6,427 nt of DNA from Alistipes sp. Lineage in GTDB: Bacteria > Bacteroidota > Bacteroidia > Bacteroidales > Rikenellaceae. The stretch lies in assembly GCA_017561105.1 (NCBI GenBank), contig JAFZDR010000101.1:1-6427 (forward strand), read 5' to 3'. Positions 5,480 to 6,427 of the stretch are shown here, piece by piece. The position numbers and the translations under genes were made by a program. The notes under the pieces were generated by a model. That model was given only the letters and a program-made list of their open reading frames with translations, searched no databases and was not told where the DNA came from. The first letter of the stretch is position 1. Every line of letters begins with the position of its first letter.

Positions 5480-6427
5480 CTATCTCCTTCTTAAAATGTG
5501 GTTAAACATCGCCTTCAAATCTATCTTCTCGCGCCATACCGCATAGGCCAAGTATAGAACGATAAATGCGGTCGAAAGCGTATAGTGCAACGCCTCGTTT
5601 GCAACATCGAACTGCTCCGACACAAAGAATATCACCAACGCCAGCACTATATACTCCACCATACGACCAAACTTGTATGGGGTTGGATAGTAGATGCGGT
5701 TGAGTATAATACTTACTGCCACCATCACTACCTCTGCAGCAAAGCGACTCCATGCGGCGCCGTAGTAGCCAAATGTTGGTATCAGCAACACTCCGAAGCC
5801 CACCGAGCAAAGCAGACCCGTGAGGGTAATCCACAGCGCAAACTTGGTCTTCTCCTCGCGTTTATACCAAAACGAGAGGTTGAGCCAAACGCCACTCAGG
5901 ATATTTGCTCCGAGCACCACAGGCAGAATATGTATTCCCTCGCGGAAGTTACGACCAACAATCAACGCGAAGATGTCGCGATAGAGTGCAATGGCGAGGA
6001 AGATAAACATCGACACCATCACAAAATATTTCAGTGCCGCAGCATTCATCTCCTTGAACTCCTCCTTGCGGAAGTTCGAGAGGAAGAATGGCTCGGCCGC
6101 CAGGCGATACATCTGAGTAAAGAGGGTCATCACAACGGCAATCTTGGTAATTGCACCATAGATACCGAGTTGCGCCAATGAGCCTTCAGGAACGAGGTAC
6201 TTGATAAGCTGGCGATCGATAAACTCGTTTGCCGTACCCGCAATACCCGACAACAAGAGTGGCAACGAGTAGGCAAAAATCACGAGCAACTGCGCCCAAT
6301 CAATACGCAAACTAACTCTGCCCGACGCAACCACAACTGCCAGCGTAGTAACCACGCTCGCCACAAGATTGGCCACAAAAGCCCAGCCCACGCCAAACTC
6401 CGAATCGAACAATCCGAACGCCCAGAA
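5480..6427 (-). CDS. Polysaccharide/oligosaccharide flippase, C-terminal 315 residues (5' end beyond the window)
   Basis: This is a multi-spanning inner-membrane protein of the MOP superfamily (Wzx/polysaccharide biosynthesis type), which moves lipid-linked sugars across the inner membrane for LPS, capsule or related glycans. The frame is open from base 6427, and no ATG start is visible, so the gene begins upstream. Relatives are about 480-500 residues, so roughly the first third is missing. Counting from the window edge, about eight or nine hydrophobic segments can be seen, near 15-34, 47-65, 92-105, 134-152, 163-185, 197-216, 222-243, 256-270 and 282-298. The block LGIYGAITKIAVVMTLFTQM (87-106) followed by AAEPFFLSNF (110-119) is typical of the Bacteroidota members, as is the LIPTFGYYGAAW motif (215-226). 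The protein ends in a basic ILRRR tail. The substrate cannot be told: no glycosyltransferases are in view, and the neighbours are housekeeping genes, which hints at a core rather than a strain-specific glycan role. Confidence 0.88.
   Translation of the reverse strand, partial: FWAFGLFDSEFGVGWAFVANLVASVVTTLAVVVASGRVSLRIDWAQLLVIFAYSLPLLLSGIAGTANEFIDRQLIKYLVPEGSLAQLGIYGAITKIAVVMTLFTQMYRLAAEPFFLSNFRKEEFKEMNAAALKYFVMVSMFIFLAIALYRDIFALIVGRNFREGIHILPVVLGANILSGVWLNLSFWYKREEKTKFALWITLTGLLCSVGFGVLLIPTFGYYGAAWSRFAAEVVMVAVSIILNRIYYPTPYKFGRMVEYIVLALVIFFVSEQFDVANEALHYTLSTAFIVLYLAYAVWREKIDLKAMFNHILRRR
5484..5489 (-). promoter_or_regulatory. Strong Shine-Dalgarno (AAGGAG) for holB
   Basis: AAGGAG sits six bases before the holB ATG and lies inside the last codons of the flippase (Leu-Arg-Arg-Arg-stop). 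It supports the chosen holB start. None of the other five internal starts in the window has a comparable match, as is usual in Bacteroidota, so here it may be partly a by-product of the Arg codons AGA AGG AGA. Confidence 0.6.

Larger units (their letters stand above)
1..6427 (-). other. Probable single operon of seven co-directional genes
   Basis: All seven genes lie on the minus strand. Junctions from 5' to 3' are 2-bp gap (flippase/holB), 1-bp overlap (holB/folK), 8-bp overlap (folK/lipoprotein), 6-bp gap (lipoprotein/Ig protein), 4-bp gap (Ig protein/barrel) and 10-bp gap (barrel/rbfA). No gap can hold a Bacteroidota promoter (the -33/-7 type) or a hairpin terminator. The promoter must lie beyond the right edge or inside coding sequence, and the end beyond the left edge. 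Confidence 0.8.

Noticed and set aside
5585..6181. A 198-codon open frame on the plus strand opposite the flippase
   Set aside because: It is the codon-register shadow of a membrane protein gene; its His/Gln/Glu-rich translation is what antisense of hydrophobic codons gives.
6410..6412. TTG as the flippase start
   Set aside because: The frame is open to the window edge through five more codons, and the protein would lack the first several membrane helices of the family. The true start lies outside the window.

Overview
The window looks like a chromosomal segment from a member of the Bacteroidota, most likely Bacteroidales. The evidence is a Big_5-type Ig lipoprotein opening with Cys-Ala-Asn and a GGPKDTLPP block, a small outer-membrane beta-barrel protein, the Bacteroidota-style flippase, delta' and HPPK variants, and a near absence of Shine-Dalgarno sequences. 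A Rikenellaceae/Alistipes-like host is possible but cannot be settled from this sequence alone. No RNA gene, mobile element, CRISPR array or sign of transfer was found.

The whole window is one tightly packed array of seven genes on the minus strand, so transcription runs from high to low coordinates. In that order they are: the 3' part of a polysaccharide/oligosaccharide flippase (6427-5480, 5' end outside the window); holB, clamp-loader subunit delta' (5477-4329); folK, the HPPK of folate synthesis (4329-3853); an unrecognised lipoprotein (3860-3210); a large Ig-like envelope protein, probably a lipoprotein (3203-1164); an outer-membrane beta-barrel protein (1159-317); and the 5' part of rbfA, ribosome-binding factor A (306-1, 3' end outside the window). 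Junctions range from an 8-bp overlap to a 10-bp gap. There is no room for an ordinary internal promoter or terminator, so these genes are probably cotranscribed, although promoters inside coding sequence cannot be excluded.

The genes do not form one pathway. Replication (holB), folate synthesis (folK) and ribosome maturation (rbfA) are interleaved with envelope functions (flippase, two lipoproteins, barrel). The three consecutive exported proteins between folK and rbfA are the least understood part and the best candidates for a shared envelope role. That link is inferred only from adjacency.

Long open frames on the plus strand all lie in exact codon register opposite the real genes. They are explained by rare use of TTA, CTA and TCA codons. 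I see no convincing new defence, mobile or regulatory system. The findings are modest: the unknown lipoprotein, the odd lipobox and paired acidic loops of the Ig protein, a near-exact in-frame repeat in rbfA, a strong Shine-Dalgarno before holB, and an enlarged loop in FolK.
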